From the NCBI GenBank assembly GCA_015499995.1, contig JADNRV010000197.1:27752-91751 (forward strand): 64,000 nucleotides of DNA, given 5' to 3'. This document shows positions 21,956-32,951 of this stretch, piece by piece. Both the position numbers and the translations under genes were made by a program. The stretch's first letter is position 1; each line of letters begins with the position of its first letter. The DNA is from Flammula alnicola. Lineage: Eukaryota > Basidiomycota > Agaricomycetes > Agaricales > Strophariaceae. The notes under the pieces were generated by a model. The model was given only the letters and a program-made list of their open reading frames with translations, did no database searches and had not been told where the DNA came from.

Positions 21956-23272
21956 TTGTTTCTGGTACTTGTTTTTTGCTGCTTCTTCTCTGATATTTGG
22001 AATATATGCCTAGTTGTGCAGACCTTTTTGCAAGAACTCCAAAATTTTACCCAATTCTCATTCTATTTCAATTCACACTTTTTTTTAGGAAAGCCCTTGA
22101 AAACTAGTAAACTCTTCAGCAAACATTCCTCTGGAGCTCTAAAGAGCTGCCATCTGCATATCCAAGAAATGTCAACAAAATCTCTATGCAATTCATGGAC
22201 TCAAGTTATAGCAGCCACTGCACAAAAGAATCTCGATCAGAGCCAAGGCTTTGCTCAAATAATTGATGGTCAAGTATTTTACTCACTGAATTTATCATGT
22301 ATTATCACTGTGCCTCCTCACATCTCCACTCCTGAGACCCAGGACTATTAGATAGGATGTCCAATACCTCAATAAACCTCAGTGGTGGTCTTACAAACTT
22401 GCATATCTTCCTTTCGTACTCCTCAACTCCCAATTTTCTGGCAAACCCCTCAAATGCTTATTGCATTTACTGGGCTCAGTTTTCTCAAATGAGAAGTTTG
22501 TTGTTAACCCATGCACTCAAGTCTCCTGCAAGCAACTAGAAAGTTATATCATTGAGACAATCAAGGCCCTACTTTAGAAATATAGTGTCATTGGGATTTT
22601 ACCCAACAAACCCAGTGTAGATTTATGGAAGTGCTTTCACAATCACCACAAATATATAACCTCCCTCAAAAATGCCAGAAATTGGTTTGCAGCCTGTGTA
22701 GGTGCTCTTTTATATGCCCTTGCCATTGCAAACTTGCTTGAACCCCCATCATTTCTAGCCAACCAAGTTCTAGCATGGTTCTCATACCTCACAAAGGGCC
22801 CTTTCATGGAAATAAGGCTAGACAGTGTGAGATTGTTGTCAATTGGCACTTTTGAGTACAGTAATCTTTATGTGGGCATTTTGCTGGATATTCTTTGTCC
22901 TTCTGAATATTAGTGCTCAGTTGATTGACTATGTAACCTCCATGTTCCAACTTGGTATCCTTGAGGTTGGGAAGAAATTAAGGCTGCTGGATCAAATCTC
23001 AATATTGCACAACTCACCCCTCTTTCAGATCAACTACAGAAGGTTGCTACTTTTTTTTACCATGAGTGTGTCTTCTGGCTCTTGAGACAATTGGGATACA
23101 ACTGAACACTGGAATACAAGCACATCCTGGGATAATACTGCATTGGGGGGTTCCTGGCATGGAAACACATGGAATAATACCTATTCTGGAAATTCCTATC
23201 CAGCACAAGGCTATTCTTGGGATCTCAAATGCTCCCGTGATGACAGAGATGACTTTTCTACCAATAAATAAA
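21956..23272 (+). CDS. Hypothetical multi-exon gene
   Basis: Several plus-strand exons seem to belong together. One frame lies at about 22080-22350 (KSCHLHIQEM...ATAQKNLDQSQG). Another at 22578-22910 (111 codons, stop at 22911) is preceded by a good acceptor TTTAG and contains a hydrophobic stretch NWFAACVGALLYALAIANLL that could span a membrane. The last, 23083-23271, is rich in Trp, Asn, Ser, Thr and Gly (DNWDTTEHWN...). I recognise no domain. Splice sites between the blocks were not resolved and the start is unknown. It could be a decayed gene of the surrounding elements. Confidence 0.3.
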
Positions 23273-24038
23273 GTTGTGTGAAAGACCCTTGAAAAATGGC
23301 TTCTGCTGACATGTCTTTACCTGTCAGTCCACAGGTACCTTCTTCATCAACTCCTTCTAAAACTAGTAGAAAGAAAACATAGAAAAGTTCTTCAAGTGTC
23401 AATAAAGACCTTTATTTAAGGATCATAAGTCAGAATGCATCTAGCAAGCCAATGACAACACTGAAAGATTTTCTTTTAAAAGAATATTTAAAGTTCTACT
23501 AGCATGCTGGATTATGTTCCATACCTTCATCAAAGTAGTCATAAATGCAGAGAATCTGCCCAACACCATTAGACATGATTGGCTGCTATTTTAGACATTT
23601 AGTCTCATCTTTGTTGAGAATAAACATCTATTTTTGACCTTTATAAATACATGTTTGATCAGGCATCCACTGGATTATTGCAGAAATTCTTGTACCAACT
23701 TGGGCCCTCAGCAGTTTTGGGATCAGCATTTCATCGTAAGCATATCAATTTCTTCTATATGCTAGATGGGACTCAGAAGGCTGGCAAACAGGGTGTTTTT
23801 GCTGACCACAAATTCAAAATTAATCCCTTGATCTATTCTCTATCTTATAATTCATGCATAGAGCCTCAAAGCCTAAATATTAGCCAAGCTTATCATATTT
23901 GGCATTGAATTTTTGCTTTACCTTTTCAAAACCATCTTAATGACACTTACCAGTAAAGATCTTTTTGTATGGGATGTTATGCACATGACAGGTGATTTTA
24001 TAAATTAAAGCTTCCAGGAGTTATACATAAGCTGCTAC
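23273..24038. other. No gene seen
   Basis: AT-rich sequence. The open frame at 23651-23908 (85 codons) has no recognisable feature. Confidence 0.4.
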
Positions 24039-24939
24039 GAGGTCTTTACCCTCCCCCATCTATTTCTGGTGGACTCTGGATGGACTCCATGTATTCTTTT
24101 TTTTGGCTGACAGCCCTGCCAAATTCTATGCTGGACTCCACCAGGAGTCCAGATGGAGTCTGCTGGTTTTATAGTGGAACAGGAGTCCCAGGAGTTCAGA
24201 TGGTCCACCAAGAGTCTCATGATTTCCTTTTTTAGAAACACCTATTATTTTAACAACCATGTGAAAATTACATACTATTACATAAAATGACATCAAAGTG
24301 ACACAGTGGGACCTATGTGTAATCAACAAATTCCATATTTAGTAGGTGCAATTTTCAAAAGACTTGCATTTGGTTGAGTGTTGTGTTTTTCTCACTGACT
24401 GAAGCACCTATTAACATAATTTTTGCATATTCAGGGTTCTGGAAGCAGGCTCTATATCTACCTTTTTTGGCAGAAAGTTCCCATGGTGCCTGGCACTATC
24501 CAAATAAGGCAATATACTATACTGACATAACTTAGTGCATGTGTATCTAGGATCTCCTTAAATTTCTGAATCTGATGGTACCCTGCTTGACCCTGAATTT
24601 TGTGATAGATATATTACAGAAAAGGGAGTACATAGGGTGCTTTTTTGCTTGATCAGACAATGTTGTCTGGTGTAGTGGTTAAATTGTTGGTTCTGGTGGC
24701 TTTCTAGTAGCTCCGGGTTCAATTACTACTAGATGCAAACTTTTTGGTGGTTTTTTTTTTCTTCTGAGTTTTGTCTAAGTCCACAAGTTGAAGTTGCATC
24801 ATTTGTGGACTCCATATGGAGTCCATCTGGAATTTATATGGAGTCCATGTGGATTCCACCGGACTCCATGTGGACTCCATCAATTTTATGCAGAGTCCAT
24901 GGAGTCCACCAGGAATAGGTGGAGGAGGGTAAAGTACTG
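24039..24939. mobile_element. hAT-like TIR element, GGAGTCCA family, copy D
   Basis: A 901-bp copy with both ends (GAGGTCTTTACCC...GGGTAAAGTACTG) but shorter subterminal repeat arrays. The expected 8-bp flanks (GCTGCTAC and TAATATAC) do not match, so the copy is old or one flank was rearranged. The tRNA-like block at about 24665-24745 is more GC-rich here (GGTTCTGGTGGC...CCGGGTTCAATTAC). Confidence 0.8.
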
Positions 24940-25669
24940 TAATATACTCTCAGATATTCCAAAAATTAGTGATAATGAGCAATAATGACTGAATGAAAAT
25001 TTATAAACTGAAAGAACACTGAGGATATAAATGGTTTTATGGGTTATGAAGGTTATTGAGCTTTTAGCAACTTTTCCTGGGGTTTCCTCTCAAAAGCTAG
25101 GTTATTTCTTGAAAAAAAGAAATTAGGTTTTCCCTGGCAGCCACTGGGACATTGATAGGATGAATTGCAATACAGCTTTTCAAAGTTTCTATTGTATTGC
25201 AAAATGTCAGCTATCAGATGCAAATAGACAGGAAGTAGAAAAAGCTCACCAGCATGTCATCAATAACCTTCTGTAAATCTTCTACAACTATTGTATGGGG
25301 GAAAGGAAGAGCTTTTGGATTAGTTTTATTTTGACCAGGGACAAAGGTTGGTCTTTCCAATGCAGTCTAAGCTGCAGCATTCACTAAATAATCAGGCATT
25401 CCTGCCTTAGCCAGCCAGGAAGCCCATCACACAACTTTGCAGAGGACATGCTAACACATAGCATTCCAAATCCTAACACTCCTTTATCAAACTCAGACAT
25501 GTGGGTTTTGAGATGAGCATGGACACATCCAACCAGCTGAAAGCCTGCAGCAGACAATTTAAACCATCCACCCCTCCCAAATTTTGTCAGATGTTCCAGA
25601 TCTTTTAATCCACAGTCACTTAATTCCATCCGGGAGATGCGCCGGGGGTTGTTTTCTGAAGGAATGTAT
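24940..25669. other. No recognised gene
   Basis: Between copy D and the inverted duplication. A minus-strand frame at 25384-25629 (MELSDCGLKDLEHLTKFGRGGWFKL...) may be the last exon of the F-box protein, since 'L.DCGLKDLEHLTKFGRGGW' looks like a leucine-rich-repeat end. The rest shows nothing. Confidence 0.35.
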
Positions 25670-26640
25670 AAGGCCTAACTTTGGCAAGGTATTCCTCTGG
25701 TGCCACTTTATTGTTGCAGAGGATGAGGGGGCAGCATTGTATAGAAGAAACAGAGAGCAGAAATAAGCTTCTTCTGTCCTGAATGATATCATTTTCATGT
25801 GGGGAAATTTTGGAGTGCCTTGCAGTCTATTCTTGTCAGCCTGCCATATGTTCTCATATGTTGCATCCTCAGCAAGAATTTTTGAGTTTGACCAATGGCC
25901 AAAGACAAGCTCCTCCAGTACAGGTGTCTTTCTGAGAATATCCAGGGTGTTGTCCAGGTCCAATGTGTAGATGTTACCTTCGATGGCAAGATGGGTCAAT
26001 CTCTCATCAAGCTGGAATGGAATCTGCAGTGTGGATATGCCAAGGCAGAGTTTTTTCAGTGCTGGGGCCTGTAGTCCTGAGAGGATGTCTGATGCATCAG
26101 AGAGGTTGGCATCAGCATTCTGCACAAGGTGGATGGAAACGAGGTTGGAAAGAGGGGCTCAGAGGAGCCCTCAGAGCCTTTTTAAGGTTGAGAGCCATAC
26201 CTCCGACATAGAGCTCTTCTAACTGCCCAGAATTCTCTTGAAGCACATCAAAGAATCCATGTATTCCATTCCCCTCCACATCACAGGAACTGGTCCAGAT
26301 CAGTGAGCAGACCATGTGCATAGACAGCGATGTGGAGCATACTAAAGACTGTATGGCCAGGTCACCATCCCCCTCAAAGCAGTAATTTTACATAAATGGT
26401 TCACAACACAGCAATGGAGATGACATGGCAATCTTTTGCCAGTGACTGCAGATGCATGCAAGAATGTAAATGCATTGAAACCAAGGGGCCTTGTTGTTTT
26501 CAAATTTTGATGGAAAGGCATTGTGGTCCTTCATGAGTTGGGTTTGAATAAGGATGAAAATGTCCAACATAATTTCATCAGGAATGCCACTGATGGGTGA
26601 GTGTCTAGGCTCCGTGGTGATGTGGGTGCTAAGTTCTGAA
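25384..26640 (-). CDS. F-box/LRR-type protein (left arm copy)
   Basis: Minus-strand exons encode an F-box protein, the substrate-recognition part of an SCF ubiquitin ligase. The F-box is seen at about 26600-26400: IPDEIMLDIFILIQTQ...WFQCIYILACICSHWQKIA, with the usual Pro-Asp-Glu opening and C..W...A end. A middle exon (26321-26112) and a 169-codon frame (26125-25616) give leucine-rich-repeat-like text (LERLTHLAIEGNIYTLDLD...LEELVFGHW). Exon joints were not fixed and the start is unclear. Tandem F-box families are common in agaricomycetes. An inverted copy lies at 30563-31310. Confidence 0.5.
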
Positions 26641-27707
26641 CCCTACATTAGAGGTCAGCCAAAAAAATTGAAATGTAAGCCTGGGAGATCAGATCTCAAG
26701 ACAAATCAACAGAATGCCTATGAACGACATTACCAAATCTGCTGGAATTATACCACCTACTTAGAGCTATGCTTGGCTGCAGCAACTTTTGATTGGTCCC
26801 CTTGCTCCATCTTCTGGCTGATGGTATGGAGGTGTTCTTGAGAGTAACTACAGAGTGTCGAGCCTATGGTTGGAGGGAAAAAAGGCAAGAATGGCATGTT
26901 CTGAAATTGCATTTGAACCATTGAAGAATACAGCTTGAAGCTGTTGGGTCTGTCAACATCACTGATGCCTGAGGCCTGACCTCTGTTGAAATGATAGTGC
27001 AGTATCTACATTTATTCTTCAGGAATCAGATCAGACAATAGATTGGAAAGTTGTGCATATATGTCAAATATTACAACATTGAATGTATGGCACCATACCC
27101 ATGAAATTCTCTTAGTTCAGTTAGATTTTGGTCATATACTTAGGTAGCTAGCTTTACCACTTTTTGCACTTCGTTAGTACACTCTTTTTTTAAAGTAGAA
27201 AAGCTGTCAAAGCAAGTAAAGCATGAAATGCATTCCTGATTGACTCTTGTAGTTGCTTTCTTTTCAGAACACTGTTCTGACCTCGTGCCACTGGTAGTGG
27301 CACTTCTTACACCACTCTACCTCTGATTCTACTGTCGCCGGCAGCAATGCCAGCCTGTCACTCCCTATATCATGCTGACTCAGGCTGCTGAAGAGTTTAA
27401 CATGTTGCTTGCTCGTGAAAGCATCCACCAACCTGCCGCCCCTCCAGATCAGCTGCCTGCTACTGCAGGGCCAATGAAAGTGCCACCATTTGTCATGGAG
27501 GATGCTCTGACAGCAATTGGTAAGTCAATTAACAATGACTTTCCCATGTCGAGGCATGCATCATCCTTGATATTGCCTGACCTGATTTCAAACTGATCAA
27601 GCTCTTTAAACCCCCCCCCAATGCAGCCTTGAGCTTTGGTAAGTCAACTACTTCTCCTGGTGTTTGTTCTTTAGTTTTGTAACCATTTCCTGAGGTAATG
27701 TTTCTAT
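25670..27707. repeat. Left arm of a large inverted duplication
   Basis: About 2.04 kb that matches the reverse complement of 29491-31392 along its length with scattered substitutions and small indels. Anchor matches are GCCTAACTTTGGC at the outer end, the F-box region, a promoter-like stretch with GTAGCTAGCTTTACC in the middle, and a GAGGTAATGTTTC inner end. Confidence 0.75.
27372..27596 (+). CDS. Hypothetical short frame in the left arm
   Basis: 74 codons (MLTQAAEEFNMLLARESIHQ...). The reverse-complement sequence in the right arm (about 29830-29610) keeps a similar frame, so it may be an exon of a small gene divergent from the F-box gene. No domain is recognised. A donor-like GTAAGTCAATT lies at about 27519. 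Confidence 0.25.
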   Translation: MLTQAAEEFNMLLARESIHQPAAPPDQLPATAGPMKVPPFVMEDALTAIGKSINNDFPMSRHASSLILPDLISN

Positions 27708-28255
27708 TTTATTTGCATACTAGAACCACACAGAGCTGTAGTATAAAAGATGTACCTCTGTAGTTAGTTACCTTAAGCAATCTCTTCTCTGTTTTATTTT
27801 GAGCTAAGACACAGTGTCTAGTAAGAAAGAAGACAAATAAGGAATTAGTTTGACTTCAATAGAGTTTGTTTGAAGCCAGAGAAGGCTTAGTAAATAAAAG
27901 AGAAAGTTCTTGAGGACAAGGTCCAAGAATTTAGAAGCCAGAGAGTGCTTAGAGGCCAGAGAGCACCTAGAGAGTCAGAAACAGAGTCCACAGTGGGCTA
28001 GCAGATCATTCAGAAGGTAGCGCACAGTGTGGCCTTAGTTTCAGATGAGTTCCCAAAGCCTCAGAGCAGCTAGTGCATCAAAATTTGAGCTAGTAGCATC
28101 CTCGAGAGCCTTTTCTCAAACATAAAACCTTAAAATCAATAAAACTGTTCATTCTTATGATAAAATGAAGCTTGAAACTACAATAAAATGTGTATTTGAA
28201 TAATCCCTTATACCCACTTAAACAAACTGCAAGGCACTGTCTACAAGTCAGCTAG

Positions 28256-28894
28256 TTGAACAAAACAAACACTGTGGAACACATCACACTACATATTTCT
28301 AAAGCTAGTAGAGCATCACTCAACCTAGTTAGGATCTTGCTCCACAGTTGTGTCAGTGTGTTGGATTTCAGAGCTAAGTGGTATGGAGCTATGGCTAGCC
28401 CACTGGACGATCCCAACTCTCCATCTCTGTCTCTTGAGCCCCTGCCTCCATACTACCTCGATGGCCCTCCACTATCAATTCTCATGCGCAAGTCTTATGT
28501 GATGATGTTTGACCATGTCTGGGCATGAGCAATGACATTGGAGGGTCGCAGAGGGGTTATCATAACTGGTCAGCCAGGCACTGGTGTGTACTTACTTGCC
28601 CACCTTCACTATCATGAAACTTGAAGATAAATCATGTTGGAAGACAAGACTGTGTTCCAATACTACCTCCTTGTTCAGCTTCTGCAGCACAAACAAGTCG
28701 TGCTCTTCTCCCCGGATGGCAAACAGGTGTATCTCTTTTACCATGATAATGTCTATAGAGTTGGCATGGTGGTGCTTGCTGATGTGCAACCAGAACTAGG
28801 ACTCCCAAAACCTGCCATACAACCAGGAGTACAAACATCAAAATTTCAATCTGCAACATGTACATATGCACATGTAAAGTGGAGGAAGCTGTGA
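28256..28894 (+). pseudogene. P-loop NTPase-like fragment
   Basis: In the spacer between the inverted arms, plus-strand frames give SPLDDPNSPSLSLEPLPPYYLDG, then EGRRGVIITGQPGTG, which is the start of a Walker A motif. A later frame (28634-28894) reads FQYYLLVQLLQHKQVVLFSPDGKQVYLFYHDNVYRVG. This order resembles crinkler-type or related basidiomycete NTPases in which GQPGxGK(S/T) is followed by a LYYLLVRLL helix. The lysine and serine of Walker A are lost or sit across an unresolved intron with a frame change, so I call it a pseudogene fragment. Confidence 0.35.
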
Positions 28895-29490
28895 CTATGG
28901 TGACACTGGTGCAACTTTAGTGGATCTATCATTTCATCACTAAACTTCACAGATGACTCTGGATCACCGCTTTCATCCTTAATGGCGATCATGCAAGAAA
29001 ATTAAGGATGTAGTGCATATCCAGTAGAACATCTGATATCATAATTTAGTTGTTTTCTGAGTCCATTCATATCGGTAAGAGTAAATGAGGAAAATGACAG
29101 ATAGTTGTCCATCATAGGCTCTTTTAAGCCTCAAGGCAGCACTCGGACACTTTGACCTTTAAGCCTGGACATTAACTTAAGTAGAATGTGGCTCAGGAAA
29201 AAAGTTCCCAGCTGTTGATGCCTGCTAGTCACGCAACTTGATTCTGTGAATCAGGAATTTGCAATTGAGGAGCTGATCTGCGACCTTGACTTCTAGCCTA
29301 GCTGAAGTATCACTGTGAGCTTAATTTTATCAAGCAGCACTGGGGTATGGCGAAGCTCTGATATAGGATAAGTCTGAAGATGTCAGACATTGCAGTGATG
29401 TTGGAAAATGTCAAGCAGGCTGTCATAGTGACATTCTCTAATTCACTGCTCCATTCATCAATGTCTATGGGCAGGTCTATGGGCAGGTCT

Positions 29491-31392
29491 AATGGAAACA
29501 TTACCTCAGGAAATGGTTACAAAACTGAAGAATGAACACCAGGAGAAGTAGTTGACTTACCAAAGCTCAAGGATGCACAGGGGGGTTTAAAGAGGTCAAT
29601 CAGTTTGAAATTGAGTCAGGCAATATCAAGGATGTGGGGAAAGTCATTGTTAATTGACTTACTGATTGCCGCTGGAGCATCCTCTATGACAAATAGTGGC
29701 ACTTTCATTGGCCCTGCAGTGGCGGGTGGCTGATCTGGAGGGGCAGCAGGTTGTTGGATGCTTCCATAAGCAAGCAACACATTAAACTGTTTGGCAGCCT
29801 GAGTCAGCGTGATATGGGCGGTGACAGGCTGGCATTGCTGCTGGTGATGGTGGAATCAGAGGTAGAGTGGTGTAAGATGTGAGTGGCATAAGGTCGGAAC
29901 AGCATTTTCAAAAGAAAGCGACTACAAGAGTCAATCAGGAATGCATTTCATGCTTTACTTACTTTGACGGTTTTTTTACTTTAAAAAAGGAGTGAACTAA
30001 TGAAGTGCAAAAAGTGGTAAAGCTAGCTACCTAAGTTTATGACCAAAATCTAACTGAACTAAGAGAATTTCATGGGTATGGTGCCATACATTCAACATCA
30101 TAATATCTGATATATATGCACAACTTTCTAATCTTTTTTCTGATCTGATTCCTGAAGAATAAATGTAGATACTGCACTATCATTTCAACAGAGGTCAGGC
30201 ATCAGGCATCAGTGATGCTGACGGACCCAACAGCTTCAAGCTGTATTCTTCAATGGTTCAAATGCAATTTCAGAACATGCCATTCTTGCCTTTTTCCCTC
30301 CAACCATAGGCTCAAGCCGCTCAACACTCTGTAGTTACTCTCAAGAACACCTCTGTACCATCAGCCAGAAGATGGAGCAAGGGTACCAATCAAAAGTTGC
30401 TGTGGCCAAGCACAGCTCTAAGTAGGTGGTATAACTCCAGCAGATTTGATGATGTCATTCACAGGCATTCTGTTGATTAGGATTTCTCTTGAGGTCTGAC
30501 CTCCCAGGCTTATTATTCAATTTTTTTTGGCTGACCTCTGATGTAGGGTTCAGAACTTAGCATCCGCATCGCCACAGAGCCTAGACGCTCACCCATCAGT
30601 GGCTTTCCTGATGAAATCATGTTGGACATTTTCATCCTCATTCAAACCCAACTCATGAAGGACCTCGATGCCTTTCCATCAAAATTTGAAAACAACAAGG
30701 CCCCTTGGTTTCAATGCATTCACATTCTTGCACACATCTGCAGTCACTGGCAAAAGATTGCCATGTCGTCCCCATTGCTGTGGTGAACCATTTATGTGAA
30801 ATCACTGCTTTGGGGGGATAGTGACCTGGCCATACAGTCTTTAGTATGCTCCGAGTCGCTGTCCGTGCACGTGGTCTGCTCGCTGACCTGGACCAGTGCC
30901 AGTGATGTGAAGGGGAATGGAATACATGGATTCTTTGATGTGCTTCAAGAGAATTCTGTGCGGTTAGAAGAGCTCCATGTTGGAGGTGTGGTGCTCGACC
31001 CCCAGCATTGAAAAAACTCTGCCTTGGCATATCTATGCTGCAGATTCCATTCCAGCTTGGGGAGAGATTGACCCATCTTGCCATCGAAGGTAACATCTAC
31101 ACATTGGATCTGGATGACACCCTGGATATTCTCAGAAAGACACCTGTACTGGAGGTGCTTGTCTTTGGCCATTGGTCAAACCCAAAAATTCTTGCTAAGG
31201 ACACAACATGTGAGAACATATGGCAGGCTGACGAGAATAGACAGCAAGGCACTCTGAAACTTCCCACATAAAAACGATATCATTTGGGACAGAAGAAGCT
31301 TATTTCTGCTCTCTGTTTCTTCTATACAATGCTGCCCCCCCATCCTCTGCAACAATAAAGTGGCACCAGAGGAATACCTTGCCAAAGTTAGG
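29491..31392. repeat. Right arm of a large inverted duplication
   Basis: About 1.9 kb, reverse complement of 25670-27707. Its outer end (GCCAAAGTTAGGC) abuts exactly the CAGTACTTTGC terminus of a TIR element at 31393. Confidence 0.75.
30563..31310 (+). pseudogene. F-box/LRR-type protein (right arm copy)
   Basis: Counterpart of the left-arm F-box gene, now on the plus strand. The F-box segment PDEIMLDIFILIQTQLMKDL...AHICSHWQKIAM is kept at about 30613-30785. It is followed by frames at 30796-31011 and 31008-31271 (KKLCLGISMLQIPFQLGERL...). A stop at 31269-31271 follows KLPT, where the left copy reads through (KFPHMKMISF...), and the 3' end stops at the TIR element at 31393. It is probably inactive. 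Confidence 0.45.
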
Positions 31393-31640
31393 CAGTACTT
31401 TGCTGTGCCCCACCTATTCCAGTAGGAATGACTGGAATCCAGTGGAATAAGACTGGAATCCAATGGAATAGACCAGATTCTAGTGGAATGAGACCAGAAT
31501 AGACCATATTCCAGTGGAATGAGACTGGAATAGACCAGAATGGGACTGGAATCTACTAGAATAGACTGAAATACATTGTATTTTGATTCAATTTAGATGT
31601 CACATGTCACAGGCCCCTGAATTTGTCAAAAAAAGTCACG
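31393..31640. mobile_element. Truncated second-family TIR element
   Basis: Begins CAGTACTTTGCTGTGCCCCACC and continues with CTGGAATCCAGTGGAAT subterminal repeats, then with sequence matching the reverse complement of about 18790-18860 (CTGAAATACATTGTATTTTG). The match fades near 31640 and no right end is found. Confidence 0.65.
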
Positions 31641-31709
31641 TGAATTTGTGGCAAAAGTCGATGTCGGGGTCCGGATAGCATGGGCCGTAATCTTTCGGGT
31701 GAGAAAAAA

Positions 31710-31753
31710 TGCAATGCTTTTGCCACACGTGATTTTGTGGCAAAAGCATTGCA
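31710..31753. repeat. Perfect 18-bp hairpin
   Basis: TGCAATGCTTTTGCCACA (31710-31727) is the exact reverse complement of 31736-31753, with an 8-base loop. It could form a cruciform or an RNA hairpin. It is not followed by a T-run. Confidence 0.7.
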
Positions 31754-31794
31754 CATTGATCACTCTGATTTGGCGAGTACCCGTGTGAAGCATG

Positions 31795-32535
31795 CTCGTT
31801 AGTTGATCTATAAATGGACTGATCTATAAAGTAAAGGAAGGATGTATAAAATCACAGAGCAATGTATAAAGTCATTGGACTGATGTATAAAGTGATGGAG
31901 GGATATATGAAGAAGCGAAGGGATGTATAAACCTACGGACTGATGTATGAAGGAACAGAACAATGTATAAAGCAACAGACAGATATATAAAGGAGCGAAG
32001 GATGTATAAAGAAAAAAATCGAAGTATAAAGCAATGGAGGGATGTATACAGCAAAGGAGGGATATATAAAGGAGCAGAGGGATGTATAAAGTAAAGGAGC
32101 AGAGGGATGTATAAAGTAAAGGACTGATGTATAAAGTGAGGGATGGTTATATAAAGGAGAGGAGGGATGTACAAAGTAATGGGCCGATGTATAAAGCAAT
32201 AGAGGGATGTATAAAGTGAAGGAGGGAAATATAAAGGTAGGATAGATGTATAAAGAGATGGTGTGGCTGTGCTGGCAACCTGTGCCAGCAGAGTCCGAAC
32301 CCTGTAGCACACATTCCCATGTCGTAGCTACGTTCACGCACCCCCCGCTTTGCCATCCTGCACCTGCCGACCCAGCTCGACTGCACCCCGAGGGTGTCTA
32401 GGACCCCTCCAATGGAGGGAAATATAAAGGTAGGGTATAAAGAGATGGAGAGATATATAAAGGTGAGCGGGGATTTATAAAGCAAAGGATCAATGTATAA
32501 AGCAAGTGATGTATAAACCTCAGGAGTGATGTATA
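31795..32535. repeat. Minisatellite of GATGTATAAAG units
   Basis: About 30 imperfect copies of a GATGTATAAAG core are spaced about 21-24 bases apart, with variable GGAGG/AAAGG linkers. A non-repeat island of about 150 bases (about 32256-32405) interrupts the array. Long minus-strand frames here (TSL..FIHPSLYTS) are only translations of the repeat. Confidence 0.85.
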
Positions 32536-32951
32536 TTATACATGGCATCTATAGTGCAGCAGCAGCAACAATGTATTTTTATAACCCTTATAATTAGTAA
32601 GCATTATCTAAAATCTATTTGCAAAAGTTAATGGGGTTTATATATTGGGCTGCCAGACTATGGTGGGATGTTGTCTATGTTAGTAGAAAAACTGCACCCT
32701 GCCCTCAGAAAGGTCCTGATCTCATCACAGTGCATCAAAAATCCATAAATGTGTGAGTAGCTGCTGAATCATAATCTACACAGGCTAAGGCAGATCAACT
32801 CTTTCTGAGCTGCAGAAGCGGATCTACCCAGACCGATATTGTCAATACCCCTCTTCTTGATTGATTTGGGGTATCCTTCAACACCCTGTATAAGCTTCTC
32901 ATCTGCACATCTTGCGCAGAGGATTTTCTCCTTCGGGCTCTCCACACTCAC

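Noticed and set aside
30653..31096. 147-codon minus-strand frame in the right arm
   Set aside because: Antisense of the F-box copy; the plus-strand text matches the left-arm protein.
31795..32535. CRISPR-like array
   Set aside because: Units are imperfect and closely spaced without unique spacers of constant size, and the genome is eukaryotic.
31872..32548. Long minus-strand frames rich in Tyr, Ile, Pro and Ser
   Set aside because: Translation of the minisatellite; no start, no non-repeat domain.
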